Notes under the pieces: generated by a model
Told to the model about the DNA's origin: nothing
Databases searched by the model: none
What the model saw: only the letters and a program-made list of their open reading frames with translations
Assembly: GCF_002797975.1 (NCBI RefSeq)
Contig: NZ_PGET01000001.1
Span: forward strand, 1,550,001-1,614,000
DNA length: 64,000 bases
Source: [Clostridium] celerecrescens 18A
GTDB lineage: Bacteria; Bacillota; Clostridia; Lachnospirales; Lachnospiraceae
Direction: 5' to 3'
Shown here: positions 1 to 7,875 of the stretch, piece by piece
Numbering within the stretch: position 1 is the first letter of the stretch
Layout: each line of letters starts with the position of its first letter
Translations under genes and position numbers: made by a program

Positions 1-74
1 GGGATCAGCTTTCGTCATTTTTTACAAAAATGTACTTTAGCACATTAAAAACGCATAAATTTAAAGTAATAAAA

Positions 75-103
75 TTGACGGCTAATCTTTTTTGTAGTAT
101 GAT
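75..103 (+). promoter_or_regulatory. sigma-A promoter of the TrpXYZ-like ABC operon
   Basis: TTGACG (75-80) and TATGAT (98-103) are separated by exactly 17 bases. The predicted transcript starts near 110, leaving a leader of only about 45 bases before the lipoprotein gene at 157. There is therefore no room for a T-box or other large riboswitch downstream of this promoter. Confidence 0.8.
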
Positions 104-156
104 ACGAATTAAGTTCCAAAAAGGGCGAAGTTTTGGAAGGAAGAGGAGAGAAGATT

Positions 157-1194
157 ATGAAGAAATCAGCAAATGTTTTATCATTGGTTCTTGCCGGCGC
201 CATGATGTTGTCTTTAACGGCATGCGGCAGCAAAGCACCAGACACGGCGGCCTCAGCTCCGGAAACCACAACTGCAGCAGAAAAAGCAAGTGAAGCTGCA
301 GAATCCACGGGAGAAAAGACAGCAGATGGAAAGCAGTATAAAATCGGGGTTCTGCAGCTTGTACAGCATGCAGCCTTAGATGCATCCAATAAGGGCTTTA
401 TCCAGGCACTTGATGATGCAGGTCTTAACTATACCGTTGACCAGCAGAACGCCTCCGGCGACCAGCCTACGTGCCAGACCATTGCCAGCAAGCTGGTGAA
501 TGACAACGACGATTTGATCCTTGCGATCGCAACACCGGCGGCTCAGGCTGTTGCAGGAGCCACAAGCGATATCCCGATTCTGTTGACAGCGGTCACTGAT
601 CCGGCTTCCTCCGATCTGGTTGAGAGCAACGATAACCCAGGAGGAAACGTAAGCGGCACCTCTGATTTAACTCCTGTAAAAGAGCAGATAGCTCTCTTAA
701 AAAAGATACTCCCTGATGCAAAAACCGTGGGAATTCTTTTCTGTTCCGCAGAATCCAACTCCGAAATCCAGGCTAAGATGGCAAAAGATGCAATTGAAGC
801 AGAAGGCATGACAGCTGTGGAGTATACGGTATCTAACTCCAACGAGATCCAGACAGTTGTTACCTCCATGGTAGGAAAGGTAGATGCACTCTATACACCT
901 ACTGATAATACCATTGCCGCAGGTATGGCAACCGTGAGTATGGTAGCAAATGAAAACGGCATTCCGGTAATCTGCGGGGAAGAAGGAATGGTAAATGCCG
1001 GCGGTCTTGCTACATATGGCATTGATTATTATGAACTGGGTTACTTAACCGGACAGCAGGCAGTAAAGATCCTGACAGAGGATGCGGATATCTCCAAGAT
1101 GCCGATTGAATACCTTCCTTTGGATAAGTGTAAGCTGACTGTCAATGAGGAAACGGCAAAGACCCTGGGAATTGATATTTCCAGCCTTAAATAG
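157..1194 (+). CDS. ABC transporter substrate-binding lipoprotein (TrpX-like, PF04392 family)
   Basis: Secreted lipoprotein that should capture a small ligand for the permease and ATPase encoded next. The N-terminus is a signal peptide with a lipobox (LTAC, Cys about residue 23), followed by an Ala/Glu/Thr-rich linker. The body has the two-lobed architecture of the ABC_sub_bind family, with characteristic stretches PILLTAVTDPASSDLV, NVSGTSDLTP and KTVGILFCSAESNSE. The ATG at 157 is preferred over an upstream in-frame TTG at 133 because a GGAGAG ribosome binding site sits just before it and the signal peptide then begins at Met. In streptococci relatives of this family (TrpX) serve tryptophan uptake; the ligand here cannot be read from sequence. 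The two following genes complete the importer. Confidence 0.88.
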   Translation: MKKSANVLSLVLAGAMMLSLTACGSKAPDTAASAPETTTAAEKASEAAESTGEKTADGKQYKIGVLQLVQHAALDASNKGFIQALDDAGLNYTVDQQNASGDQPTCQTIASKLVNDNDDLILAIATPAAQAVAGATSDIPILLTAVTDPASSDLVESNDNPGGNVSGTSDLTPVKEQIALLKKILPDAKTVGILFCSAESNSEIQAKMAKDAIEAEGMTAVEYTVSNSNEIQTVVTSMVGKVDALYTPTDNTIAAGMATVSMVANENGIPVICGEEGMVNAGGLATYGIDYYELGYLTGQQAVKILTEDADISKMPIEYLPLDKCKLTVNEETAKTLGIDISSLK

Positions 1195-1212
1195 GCGGTT
1201 AAAAAAATGAGC

Positions 1213-1246
1213 GGCAGGCGGGTCCTGTTTGAATGGCCCGCCTGCC
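1213..1246 (+). other. strong GC-rich hairpin after the binding-protein gene
   Basis: Arms 1213-1224 and 1235-1246 pair over 12 bases with one G-T pair and a 10-base loop. No U-run follows, so it is unlikely to be a simple terminator. It more plausibly stabilises the 3' end of the binding-protein mRNA and uncouples its abundance from the permease and ATPase genes. Confidence 0.6.
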
Positions 1247-1256
1247 GGCCATAGAT

Positions 1257-1296
1257 GCTTTACATAAAGGATGGGTTTTCATTCTTTATGTAAGGC
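1257..1296 (+). other. second hairpin before the permease gene
   Basis: Arms 1257-1269 and 1284-1296 (core TTACATAAAG / CTTTATGTAA) pair over 13 bases with a 14-base loop, only 10 bases after the first hairpin. No U-run follows. Together the two structures fill most of the 173-base gap between binding-protein and permease genes. Confidence 0.55.
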
Positions 1297-1367
1297 ATTT
1301 ATGTCTATGAAAGCCCTTTGGGCATTGCAGGAAATAAGAAACGAGAAAATACGCGGAGGAATGATTG

Positions 1368-2282
1368 ATGAGTGGTTTGTTGGTATCCCTTCAGGATGCA
1401 GTTGTTCAGGGGGTTTTATTGGGGATTATGGTTTTAGGAGTTTACATTACCTACAAACTATTGGACATTGCCGATTTGACGGTAGATGGAAGCTTTGCCA
1501 TGGGCGGATGTGTGTGTGCCGTTATGATACTTAATTTTAACGTTGATCCCTGGATTGCCTTAGGGATTGCGGCAGTGGCCGGGATGGCAGCCGGGGCAGT
1601 GACCGGTTTGTTACATACTGTCTTTGAAATACCGGCGATATTGGCAGGAATCCTGACGCAGATCGGTCTTTGGTCCATAAATCTACGGATTATGGGCGGA
1701 AAGAGTAATGTGCCGCTTTTAAAGACTGATACAATTATGTCTAAATTCATAGCGGTCACCGGGGTAAGCAAACAAGCTGCCGCAATGATCATCGGAATCG
1801 GCCTGGCAATCATAATGATTTTCTTTCTTTACTGGTTCTTTGGAACAGAAATCGGCAGTGCCATGCGTGCTACAGGTAATAATCAGGCAATGATACGCGC
1901 TCAGGGCGTCAATACAAACTGGACAAAGCTTTTGGCCCTCACCATCAGCAACGGACTTGTAGGACTTTCCGGAGGACTGGTCTGTCAAAGCCAGAAATAC
2001 GCGGATATCGGTATGGGTACCGGTGCGATTGTCATTGGCCTTGCCGCTATTGTTATTGGTGATGTGCTTATGGGGAAACTTCGTTCCTTTGCAAGTAAGC
2101 TTATCTCGGCAGTCGTGGGTTCCGTCATATATTTTGTGATCCGTGCCATGGTTTTAAGAATGGGTATGGATGCTAATGATATGAAGCTTTTGTCGGCTGC
2201 AATCGTTGCAGTGGCGCTTTGCGTTCCAGTCATGGTGAATAAATGGCGTATCAGGAAATCTTATACAGAAGGAGGAGAATAA
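1368..2282 (+). CDS. ABC transporter permease (TrpY-like, BPD_transp_2 type)
   Basis: Hydrophobic integral membrane protein of about 305 residues with eight to ten predicted transmembrane segments, belonging to the branched-chain-type (LivH-like) permease superfamily that partners PF04392 binding proteins. Visible landmarks are the N-terminal segment VQGVLLGIMVLGVYITYKLL, the cytoplasmic coupling region with the conserved AMRATGNNQAMIRAQG, and the glycine-rich GLSGGLVCQSQKYADIG. The ATG at 1368 is favoured: GGAGGA ends 7 bases upstream. An ATG at 1361 is in another frame that soon closes. The ATPase gene starts 2 bases after the stop, so the two are translationally linked. Confidence 0.88.
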   Translation: MSGLLVSLQDAVVQGVLLGIMVLGVYITYKLLDIADLTVDGSFAMGGCVCAVMILNFNVDPWIALGIAAVAGMAAGAVTGLLHTVFEIPAILAGILTQIGLWSINLRIMGGKSNVPLLKTDTIMSKFIAVTGVSKQAAAMIIGIGLAIIMIFFLYWFFGTEIGSAMRATGNNQAMIRAQGVNTNWTKLLALTISNGLVGLSGGLVCQSQKYADIGMGTGAIVIGLAAIVIGDVLMGKLRSFASKLISAVVGSVIYFVIRAMVLRMGMDANDMKLLSAAIVAVALCVPVMVNKWRIRKSYTEGGE

Positions 2283-2284
2283 CC

Positions 2285-3082
2285 ATGCTGGATATTAAGA
2301 ATGTCAAAAAAACATTTAATAAGAACACCATCAATGAAAAAAAGGCATTGAATGGCATTGACCTCCATCTGAACGAGGGTGATTTTGTCACGGTGATCGG
2401 CGGTAACGGAGCAGGGAAATCCACAATGTTGAATATGATAGCAGGGGTGTACCCGATTGATTCCGGTAAGATCCAGATTGATGAGATCAATATTTCCAGG
2501 GACCCGGAGTATAAGAGGGCTAAATATATCGGAAGGGTATTCCAGGATCCTATGCTGGGAACTGCCGCCGGAATGGAAATACAGGAAAATATGGCTTTGG
2601 CTTACCGGCGGGGGCAGGGAAGAGGTCTTGCCTGGGGAATTAAGACCAGTGAAAAGGCATTTTACCATGAGGCGCTAAAAAAACTGGGACTTGGGCTTCA
2701 GGACCGTATGACCAATAAGGTAGGGCTTCTTTCCGGAGGCCAGAGACAGGCGCTTACCTTGCTGATGGCGACTTTAAAAAAGCCGAAACTGCTTCTTCTT
2801 GATGAGCATACTGCTGCACTTGATCCCAAAACTGCCAAAAAGGTTCTGGAAATCACACAGGAGATTGTGAAAGAGCAAAACCTCACGACTCTTATGATCA
2901 CTCATAACATGAAGGACGCGATCCAGATTGGCAACAGGCTTGTCATGATGCACGAAGGACGCATCATATATGATGTGTCTGGGGAAGAAAAAAAGAAGCT
3001 GGAAGTAGAGGACCTTCTTAAGAAATTCGAAGAGGCAAGCGGTGAGGAATTTTCAAATGACAGAATGATTCTGGCGAAATAG
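2285..3082 (+). CDS. ABC transporter ATP-binding protein (TrpZ-like)
   Basis: Cytoplasmic ATPase that energises the importer formed with the two preceding genes. Visible: Walker A GGNGAGKST (about residue 39), signature LSGGQRQALTL, Walker B LLLLDEHTAALDP and the switch histidine in MITHNM. The Walker B glutamate follows the aspartate as expected, giving DEHTAALD. The length of 265 residues is normal. Met at 2285 is chosen because a strong GGAGGAGA lies 6 bases upstream; an upstream in-frame start at 2243 would lie inside the permease gene. Transported substrate unknown, possibly an aromatic amino acid by family analogy. Confidence 0.9.
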   Translation: MLDIKNVKKTFNKNTINEKKALNGIDLHLNEGDFVTVIGGNGAGKSTMLNMIAGVYPIDSGKIQIDEINISRDPEYKRAKYIGRVFQDPMLGTAAGMEIQENMALAYRRGQGRGLAWGIKTSEKAFYHEALKKLGLGLQDRMTNKVGLLSGGQRQALTLLMATLKKPKLLLLDEHTAALDPKTAKKVLEITQEIVKEQNLTTLMITHNMKDAIQIGNRLVMMHEGRIIYDVSGEEKKKLEVEDLLKKFEEASGEEFSNDRMILAK

Positions 3083-3102
3083 CCGGTGAAATTACAGGGC
3101 AT

Positions 3103-3136
3103 GGAACCTTTTGTAAGGGTTTCCTGTCCTGTTTTT
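3103..3136 (+). terminator. probable terminator of the TrpXYZ-like operon
   Basis: GGAACCTT (3103-3110) can pair with the AAGGGTTTCC segment (3115-3124) with small bulges, and TGTCCTG then TTTTTT (3131-3136) follows. The stem is imperfect, so the exact boundaries are uncertain. The rest of the gap to 3317 holds only a weak promoter signal. Confidence 0.5.
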
Positions 3137-3257
3137 TGTTTTCGTGTCAGAAGGCTTATGATTCCAATCTGACTTTTCCGGATGTATCTTTCTTAATATA
3201 TGTAACATAATCTTAATAATTTTTTGTTGTAGTTATATCGCAAATAATGACATTTTA

Positions 3258-3266
3258 TGCTATACT
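3258..3266 (+). promoter_or_regulatory. probable extended -10 promoter of the NlpC/P60 hydrolase gene
   Basis: TGC directly precedes TATACT (3261-3266), an extended -10 arrangement. The -35 at 17-base spacing (TCGCAA, 3238-3243) is poor. It would place the transcript start near 3273, about 45-60 bases before the gene. Confidence 0.45.
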
Positions 3267-3317
3267 TAGGCAGATAGACTTATAGTCTGAATTGGCTTTC
3301 CGCTAGAAAACAGGAAT

Positions 3318-4934
3318 ATGGAGAGAAAGTACAGGATGGAAAATAACAACGAGAAAAAAGATTATATCATTCGTTTGGATAAGGCAAGAAAAAAACGCAG
3401 TAATAATGATTACAAAAAACTTTTGGCAATGGGAGGAACAGCGGTTCTTTGCGTAGCAGTTATTTCTGCAGTGGGGGTGGCGGTGAAGAATCACCTCTCT
3501 GCAAAACCAGCAGGGCTTGCATCCGCATCCGAGGCCACAGCAATAAAGATGGAGGAATCAGCAGGCTTAAATGCAGAAGCCGAGTCTGAAGCTCAGGCAG
3601 CAAAGGAAAAAGAGGAAAAAGAAAAAGTTGTAAATTCCTACAAGAATTTAGGGATCATTCAGGTTTCAGGATACTTAAATGTGAGAAAAGCACCGGGTAC
3701 CGAGGAGGATGTAATCGGTAAACTCCAGGGTGACAGTGCCTGCGATATTTTGGAGAATACGGAATCCGGATGGAGCAAAATTTCTTCCGGCGGGATTGAA
3801 GGATATATAAATTCCGAATTTGTTTTAACAGGAGAAGACGCAAAGAAGAAAGCAATGGATCTGGTGAAGTTAAGAGCAATCGTTCAGACCGATAGCATGA
3901 ACATCAGGAAGGACCCCTCCACCAGTTCGGATGTGGTAGGCCAGGCACTTTCCAATGAGCGGTATGAGGTCTTAGGACAGACAGAGGGCTGGGTACAGAT
4001 TCCGGCCGGGTATTTATCCACGGATTACATCAAATTGGAATATGGACTGAATGAGGCCAGAAAACTGGATCTAAAGGCCATGATATTCAATCTCTATAAG
4101 AACATCGGTATCTCCGATGTGGATAATTATTTGAACGTAAGAGAAGAACCCAATGAAAACGGCAAGATTATTGCAAAGATGCCAAGCAAAGCCGCAGGAA
4201 ATATTTTAGAGACGGCGGATGGCTGGTATAAAATTCAGTCCGGTAACATTACCGGCTATGTGAAGTCTGATTATATCCTGACAGGACAGGCAGCAAAGGA
4301 TGAGGCTTTGCAGGTTGCAGAGCTGATGGCCATCGTCAACACGGATATGTTAAACGCCAGGACAGAACCATCCACTGATTCAAAGATATGGACGCAGATA
4401 TCAAACAATGAACGGTATCCTGTTTTAAAACAGATCGACGGTTGGATACAGATCGAGCTGGAGGAAAACAGCAGCGCCTATGTATCCACGGATTACGTTG
4501 ATGTCCGGTATGCTCTTCCTGAGGCAATCAAATTCTCTCCTTTAGAGGAGAAGGCCAATGCCCAGGCATCCTTTAGGGCCCAGATCGTCAATTATGCCCT
4601 TCAGTTTTTAGGAAATCCTTATGTATGGGGCGGAACCAGCTTAACTAAGGGGGCCGACTGCTCTGGGTTTACCATGTCTGTTTACGCTCATTTTGGCATT
4701 GGACTGCCTCATTATTCTGGCTCTCAGGCCGGTATGGGCAAGGCAGTAAAATCAAGCGATATGAGGCCTGGGGATCTGATCTATTATGCAGACAGCAGAG
4801 GGACCATCAACCATGTGTCCATGTATATCGGCAACGGACAGATCGTCCATGCGGCCAGCAGACGAAGCGGTATTAAAATTTCCACATGGAATTACCGGAC
4901 ACCGGTAAAGATCCGTAACATGATCGGTGATTGA
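3318..4934 (+). CDS. membrane-anchored peptidoglycan hydrolase: four SH3b domains plus NlpC/P60
   Basis: Predicted cell-wall endopeptidase cleaving stem peptides. A basic cytoplasmic N-terminus is followed by one membrane segment (about residues 36-55, uncleaved signal anchor) and an acidic Ala/Glu linker. Four bacterial SH3 repeats come next (cores LNVRKAPG, MNIRKDPS, LNVREEPN, LNARTEPS), then a C-terminal NlpC/P60 domain. Catalytic residues are visible: Cys448 in ADCSGF, His499 in NHVSMYIG and His511 in VHAAS. SH3 units 1+2 and 3+4 look like a duplicated block of about 150 residues. A second possible start is Met at 3336, which has its own GGAGAG; both give the same mature protein. It is a single-gene unit with its own strong terminator. 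Confidence 0.9.
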   Translation: MERKYRMENNNEKKDYIIRLDKARKKRSNNDYKKLLAMGGTAVLCVAVISAVGVAVKNHLSAKPAGLASASEATAIKMEESAGLNAEAESEAQAAKEKEEKEKVVNSYKNLGIIQVSGYLNVRKAPGTEEDVIGKLQGDSACDILENTESGWSKISSGGIEGYINSEFVLTGEDAKKKAMDLVKLRAIVQTDSMNIRKDPSTSSDVVGQALSNERYEVLGQTEGWVQIPAGYLSTDYIKLEYGLNEARKLDLKAMIFNLYKNIGISDVDNYLNVREEPNENGKIIAKMPSKAAGNILETADGWYKIQSGNITGYVKSDYILTGQAAKDEALQVAELMAIVNTDMLNARTEPSTDSKIWTQISNNERYPVLKQIDGWIQIELEENSSAYVSTDYVDVRYALPEAIKFSPLEEKANAQASFRAQIVNYALQFLGNPYVWGGTSLTKGADCSGFTMSVYAHFGIGLPHYSGSQAGMGKAVKSSDMRPGDLIYYADSRGTINHVSMYIGNGQIVHAASRRSGIKISTWNYRTPVKIRNMIGD

Positions 4935-4939
4935 TGTAA

Positions 4940-4997
4940 GGTCCCCGGATTGAAATTTAATTGATGTTTTGATTAAATTTCAATCCGGGGGCCTTTT
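4940..4997 (+). terminator. strong rho-independent terminator after the NlpC/P60 gene
   Basis: A stem of roughly 21 base pairs begins GGTCCCCGGATTGAAATTTAAT and closes with its complement ending CCGGGGGCC, followed by TTTT. Loop about 10 bases. Confidence 0.85.
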
Positions 4998-5016
4998 GTA
5001 TTTTACTTTTATCGGG

Positions 5017-5045
5017 TTTACAAATTCTGGAAAAAGGATTATAAT
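5017..5045 (+). promoter_or_regulatory. sigma-A promoter of the putative molybdate/tungstate operon
   Basis: TTTACA (5017-5022), 17-base spacer, TATAAT (5040-5045). The predicted transcript starts about 5052, immediately before or inside the palindrome at 5054-5079, so a protein bound there would block initiation. Confidence 0.85.
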
Positions 5046-5053
5046 AGACAAAT

Positions 5054-5079
5054 CCGTTATATTTTTAAAAATATAACGG
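5054..5079 (+). promoter_or_regulatory. perfect 26-bp palindrome, candidate ModE-type operator
   Basis: CCGTTATATTTTT followed directly by its exact reverse complement. It can be written as CGTTATATT, six bases, AATATAACG, flanked by C and G. From memory, the proteobacterial ModE box is close to CGTTATATA, six bases, TATATAACG, so half-site and spacing match closely. Its position at the predicted transcription start, ahead of a Mo-type transporter and an XdhC family gene, fits molybdate-dependent repression. The palindrome is AT-rich, lacks a U-run and has no loop, which argues against a terminator. Confidence 0.65.
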
Positions 5080-5202
5080 GAAGATCCGATAGGAAGACAG
5101 ATGCAGTCGTTTTCGCAGCGATAAGATTTTCAAAACCGGTTCTTAAGCTTGGAAATAGAATTAAATGAAAAAGCATACTAAATATTTTGAGGGGGAATTG
5201 AG

Positions 5203-6234
5203 ATGAGAAAGCTGTTTAAATCAGTTTTAGAAACGCTGGAAAAAGGTGAAGATGGGGTTTTGGTAACCATTATTGCAAGTTCTGGATCCACTCCCAGAGG
5301 TGCAGGATCTCATATGCTGGTAAGGCGGGACGGAACCACCGAAGGAACGATCGGTGGCGGAGCGGTGGAATACCGGTCCATACAGCGCTCACAGAAAGCG
5401 ATTGAGGAAAAGACCTCCTATATGCACAGCTTTGTACTTGGAAAGGAGCAGGTAGCTGATCTGGGTATGATTTGCGGTGGCGATGTAGTGGTTTACTTCC
5501 AGTATCTGGACCATGAGAATCAGGAATTTAAGGACGTATGCAGGAAGATAGAAGAAGCCTATAACAAGGATGAAGACAGCTGGCTGCTTATGGATATTAC
5601 CAACGAAACCACATGGGGGCTGGGCATCTACAGCAAATCAGCGGGATTTGCAGGGATAACGGGAATTGATGAAGAAGATAGAAAAATTCTCCTTCAGCAT
5701 AAAGCGGTTCAAAAAAACTTTGGTGAACGTAAGTATTACAGCGAGCCTCTGGTACGGGCCGGATGCGTCTATATTTTCGGAGGCGGACATGTAGCACAGG
5801 AATTGGTGCCGGTTCTTTCTCATGTAGGATTCCGGTGTACGGTTTTTGATGACCGGCCGGAGTTTGCAAATGAAAATCTGTTTCCCCAGGCAGAAAAGAC
5901 CATTGTAGGGGATTATGAAAAAATTTTTGATTCTCTCGAATTAAGGGAATGCGATTATGTCTGTGTTATGACCAGAGGTCATCAGTCGGATTACGTTGTT
6001 CAGAGACAGGTCCTTACGAAAAATGCCTGCTATGTCGGTGTGATAGGCAGCCGCAGGAAACTGGAAACGTTGTCTGAAAAGCTTATGGCAGATGGTGTTA
6101 CCAGAGAACAAATCGACAGCTGTCACAGCCCCATCGGCTTAGAAATCTACGCAGAGACACCCGCTGAAATTGCCATCAGCGTGGCGGGAGAATTAATTGC
6201 TGTAAGGGCCCTGCGGGAAGGACGAAAAAAATAA
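5203..6234 (+). CDS. xdhC: XdhC/CoxI family protein (molybdenum hydroxylase maturation factor)
   Basis: XdhC proteins bind molybdenum cofactor and help insert its sulfurated form into xanthine dehydrogenase-type enzymes. Residues about 1-90 carry the XdhC_CoxI domain, with TIIASSGSTPRGAGSHM, GTIGGGAVEYR and MICGGDVVVYFQ. From about residue 190 a Rossmann-type XdhC_C domain follows, with YIFGGGHVAQEL, GVIGSRRK and PAEIAISVAGELIAVRA. The 343-residue length is usual for the fused two-domain form. No hydroxylase subunit gene lies nearby, so the client enzyme is encoded elsewhere. It is the first gene of a six-gene operon; its stop overlaps the next start by one base. GAGGGGG precedes the ATG. Confidence 0.88.
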   Translation: MRKLFKSVLETLEKGEDGVLVTIIASSGSTPRGAGSHMLVRRDGTTEGTIGGGAVEYRSIQRSQKAIEEKTSYMHSFVLGKEQVADLGMICGGDVVVYFQYLDHENQEFKDVCRKIEEAYNKDEDSWLLMDITNETTWGLGIYSKSAGFAGITGIDEEDRKILLQHKAVQKNFGERKYYSEPLVRAGCVYIFGGGHVAQELVPVLSHVGFRCTVFDDRPEFANENLFPQAEKTIVGDYEKIFDSLELRECDYVCVMTRGHQSDYVVQRQVLTKNACYVGVIGSRRKLETLSEKLMADGVTREQIDSCHSPIGLEIYAETPAEIAISVAGELIAVRALREGRKK

Positions 6235-6872
6235 TGGGGAAATTCTTATTTCTAAAAGGTGATTCCGGAGAAGGAAAGACAACCCTGCTTTTTGAATGCT
6301 TAAAGCCCTTTCACCGGATGGTTGGAGGATTTTATTCCCAACGTCTGCTAAACGAAGACGGGATGACCATGGGATTTCGTATGGTTCCAGCAGAAGAGGA
6401 ATGGATTCCGGCAACAGTCTATAAAAAAGCAATGACAAATGTTTTTATTGAGCGGACTGACCATGGATTTCAAAAAAATCTTCAGATCTTTAAAACCGAT
6501 GGATTAGAAATTCTGCGTTCTTCCGCTCATAAAGAGCTCTTCCTTTTGGATGAAATAGGCGGGATAGAACTTTTTGTGCCGGAATTTATAGATAAGGTTC
6601 TTTCCTGCATTGATAGCCAGGTGCCCTGCATCGGAGTTTTAAAAAGCCATAAAAACCTTGAGTCCATGAGAACCAGAATTCCTGCAGAGCCGGACCCGGA
6701 CAAGATTCTTCAGGATTTGGAAGAAGAGCTTGTAAAGCGGACAAATGGACGTATTCTTACGTTTGAACGTGAAAAAAGAGAACACATTCGGACAGAAATT
6801 ATAGGATTTTTGAGAGAATGTACGGAAAAGGAAGGAAAGGGAACGGATGGTAGAAAGGGACTGGATTTATAA
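6234..6872 (+). CDS. THEP1-like nucleoside triphosphatase (NTPase_1 family)
   Basis: Small cytoplasmic P-loop NTPase of 212 residues. The Walker A is close to the N-terminus (LKGDSGEGKTTLL), followed by the family-typical GGFYSQR and a Walker B LFLLDEIGGIEL. These match the THEP1/NTPase_1 family, whose cellular role is poorly defined. The start codon overlaps the xdhC stop (TAATG), indicating tight coupling. Placement between XdhC and a metal-type ABC transporter suggests a role in cofactor or nucleotide handling for molybdenum/tungsten metabolism; this is inference. The gene overlaps the permease gene by 26 bases. Confidence 0.75.
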   Translation: MGKFLFLKGDSGEGKTTLLFECLKPFHRMVGGFYSQRLLNEDGMTMGFRMVPAEEEWIPATVYKKAMTNVFIERTDHGFQKNLQIFKTDGLEILRSSAHKELFLLDEIGGIELFVPEFIDKVLSCIDSQVPCIGVLKSHKNLESMRTRIPAEPDPDKILQDLEEELVKRTNGRILTFEREKREHIRTEIIGFLRECTEKEGKGTDGRKGLDL

Positions 6873-7863
6873 AAGACGTTTTGGAATCATCGTGCTCTTA
6901 TTTATTGTCTGCTTTTTGGGCTCCTTTTTGCTTGGACGGTATCCGGTATACCCGGACACACTCTTAAAGCTCCTTCTCTCGGTGTTTTTTCCCATGCAAT
7001 CCACTTGGACGGCCCAGGCAGAGACGGTTGTTTTCCAGGTCCGCCTGCCAAGAGTTTTTATGGCAGCATTGATCGGAGGAGGATTGAGCTGTGCAGGGGC
7101 CGCTTATCAGGGGATCTTTAAAAATCCCATGGTATCACCAGATGTTCTGGGTGCATCCTCTGGTGCGGGATTAGGTGCTGCTCTGGGATTGTTTTTTTCA
7201 TTTGGCTATAACGGAGTAACAATCAGCGCCTTTCTTTTTGGTCTAGGCGCGGTAGGGATTGTCTGCCTCATCAGCAGCCGTGTAAAGTATAATCCCGTGC
7301 TGGGATTGGTGTTGTCCGGTATGATGGTGAGCTCCCTCGCTTCCGCAGCGGTTTCTTTTTTAAAACTGGTGGCAGATCCGACCAATACTCTTCCGGTCAT
7401 TACCTATTGGCTTATGGGAAGTCTGGCATCCATCCGACAGAAAGACGTTATGTTTGCGGCACCATGGATCCTCATAGGAATCCTTCCGATTTACCTTCTT
7501 CGGTGGCGGATCAATGTTTTAAGCCTTGGGGAAGAGGAAGCAAGGAGCATGGGGATCAATGCGAAGAGGCTCCGTTTTATCATAGTAGTCAGCGCGACTT
7601 TAATTACCTCAGCAGCAGTATCAGTCAGCGGGCATATCGGCTGGGTAGGACTGGTAATCCCGCATTTTGCCAGAATGCTGGTAGGAAGCGATTATCGCAG
7701 GCTATTGCCGGCCTCACTGCTTATGGGTGGCAGTTTTCTGTTGGTTGTGGATAATTTTGCAAGGCTTTTGGCCACCAGTGAGATTCCTATCGGCATTTTG
7801 ACTGCATTTATTGGTGCTCCGTTCTTTTTATATCTTATTTTGCGGGAAGGAAACCGATTATAA
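6847..7863 (+). CDS. FecCD-family ABC permease, probable molybdate/tungstate importer subunit
   Basis: Integral membrane permease of 338 residues with about ten transmembrane segments, of the FecCD/BtuC type II importer family. Landmarks are VRLPRVFMAALIGGGLSCAG, the NPMVSPDVLGASSGAGLGAA motif region and GHIGWVGLVIPHFARMLVG, where the coupling helix contacts the ATPase. FecCD permeases serve siderophores, cobalamin and, in the H. influenzae MolB case, molybdate. Here the XdhC context and the upstream ModE-like palindrome favour molybdate or tungstate, although iron chelates cannot be excluded. The ATG at 6847 lies inside the end of the NTPase gene with GGAAAGGGA upstream. Confidence 0.85.
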   Translation: MVERDWIYKRRFGIIVLLFIVCFLGSFLLGRYPVYPDTLLKLLLSVFFPMQSTWTAQAETVVFQVRLPRVFMAALIGGGLSCAGAAYQGIFKNPMVSPDVLGASSGAGLGAALGLFFSFGYNGVTISAFLFGLGAVGIVCLISSRVKYNPVLGLVLSGMMVSSLASAAVSFLKLVADPTNTLPVITYWLMGSLASIRQKDVMFAAPWILIGILPIYLLRWRINVLSLGEEEARSMGINAKRLRFIIVVSATLITSAAVSVSGHIGWVGLVIPHFARMLVGSDYRRLLPASLLMGGSFLLVVDNFARLLATSEIPIGILTAFIGAPFFLYLILREGNRL

Positions 7864-7875
7864 AGGAGGGGAAGT

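Noticed and set aside
1..156. Tryptophan T-box upstream of the TrpX-like gene
   Set aside because: A consensus promoter at 75-103 leaves only about 45 bases of leader. A T-box on a longer transcript from outside the window cannot be excluded.
1271..1534. 87-residue frame starting before the permease
   Set aside because: It overlaps the permease gene in another frame, shows no domain, and the ATG at 1361 only coincidentally sits after the ribosome binding site used by the permease at 1368.
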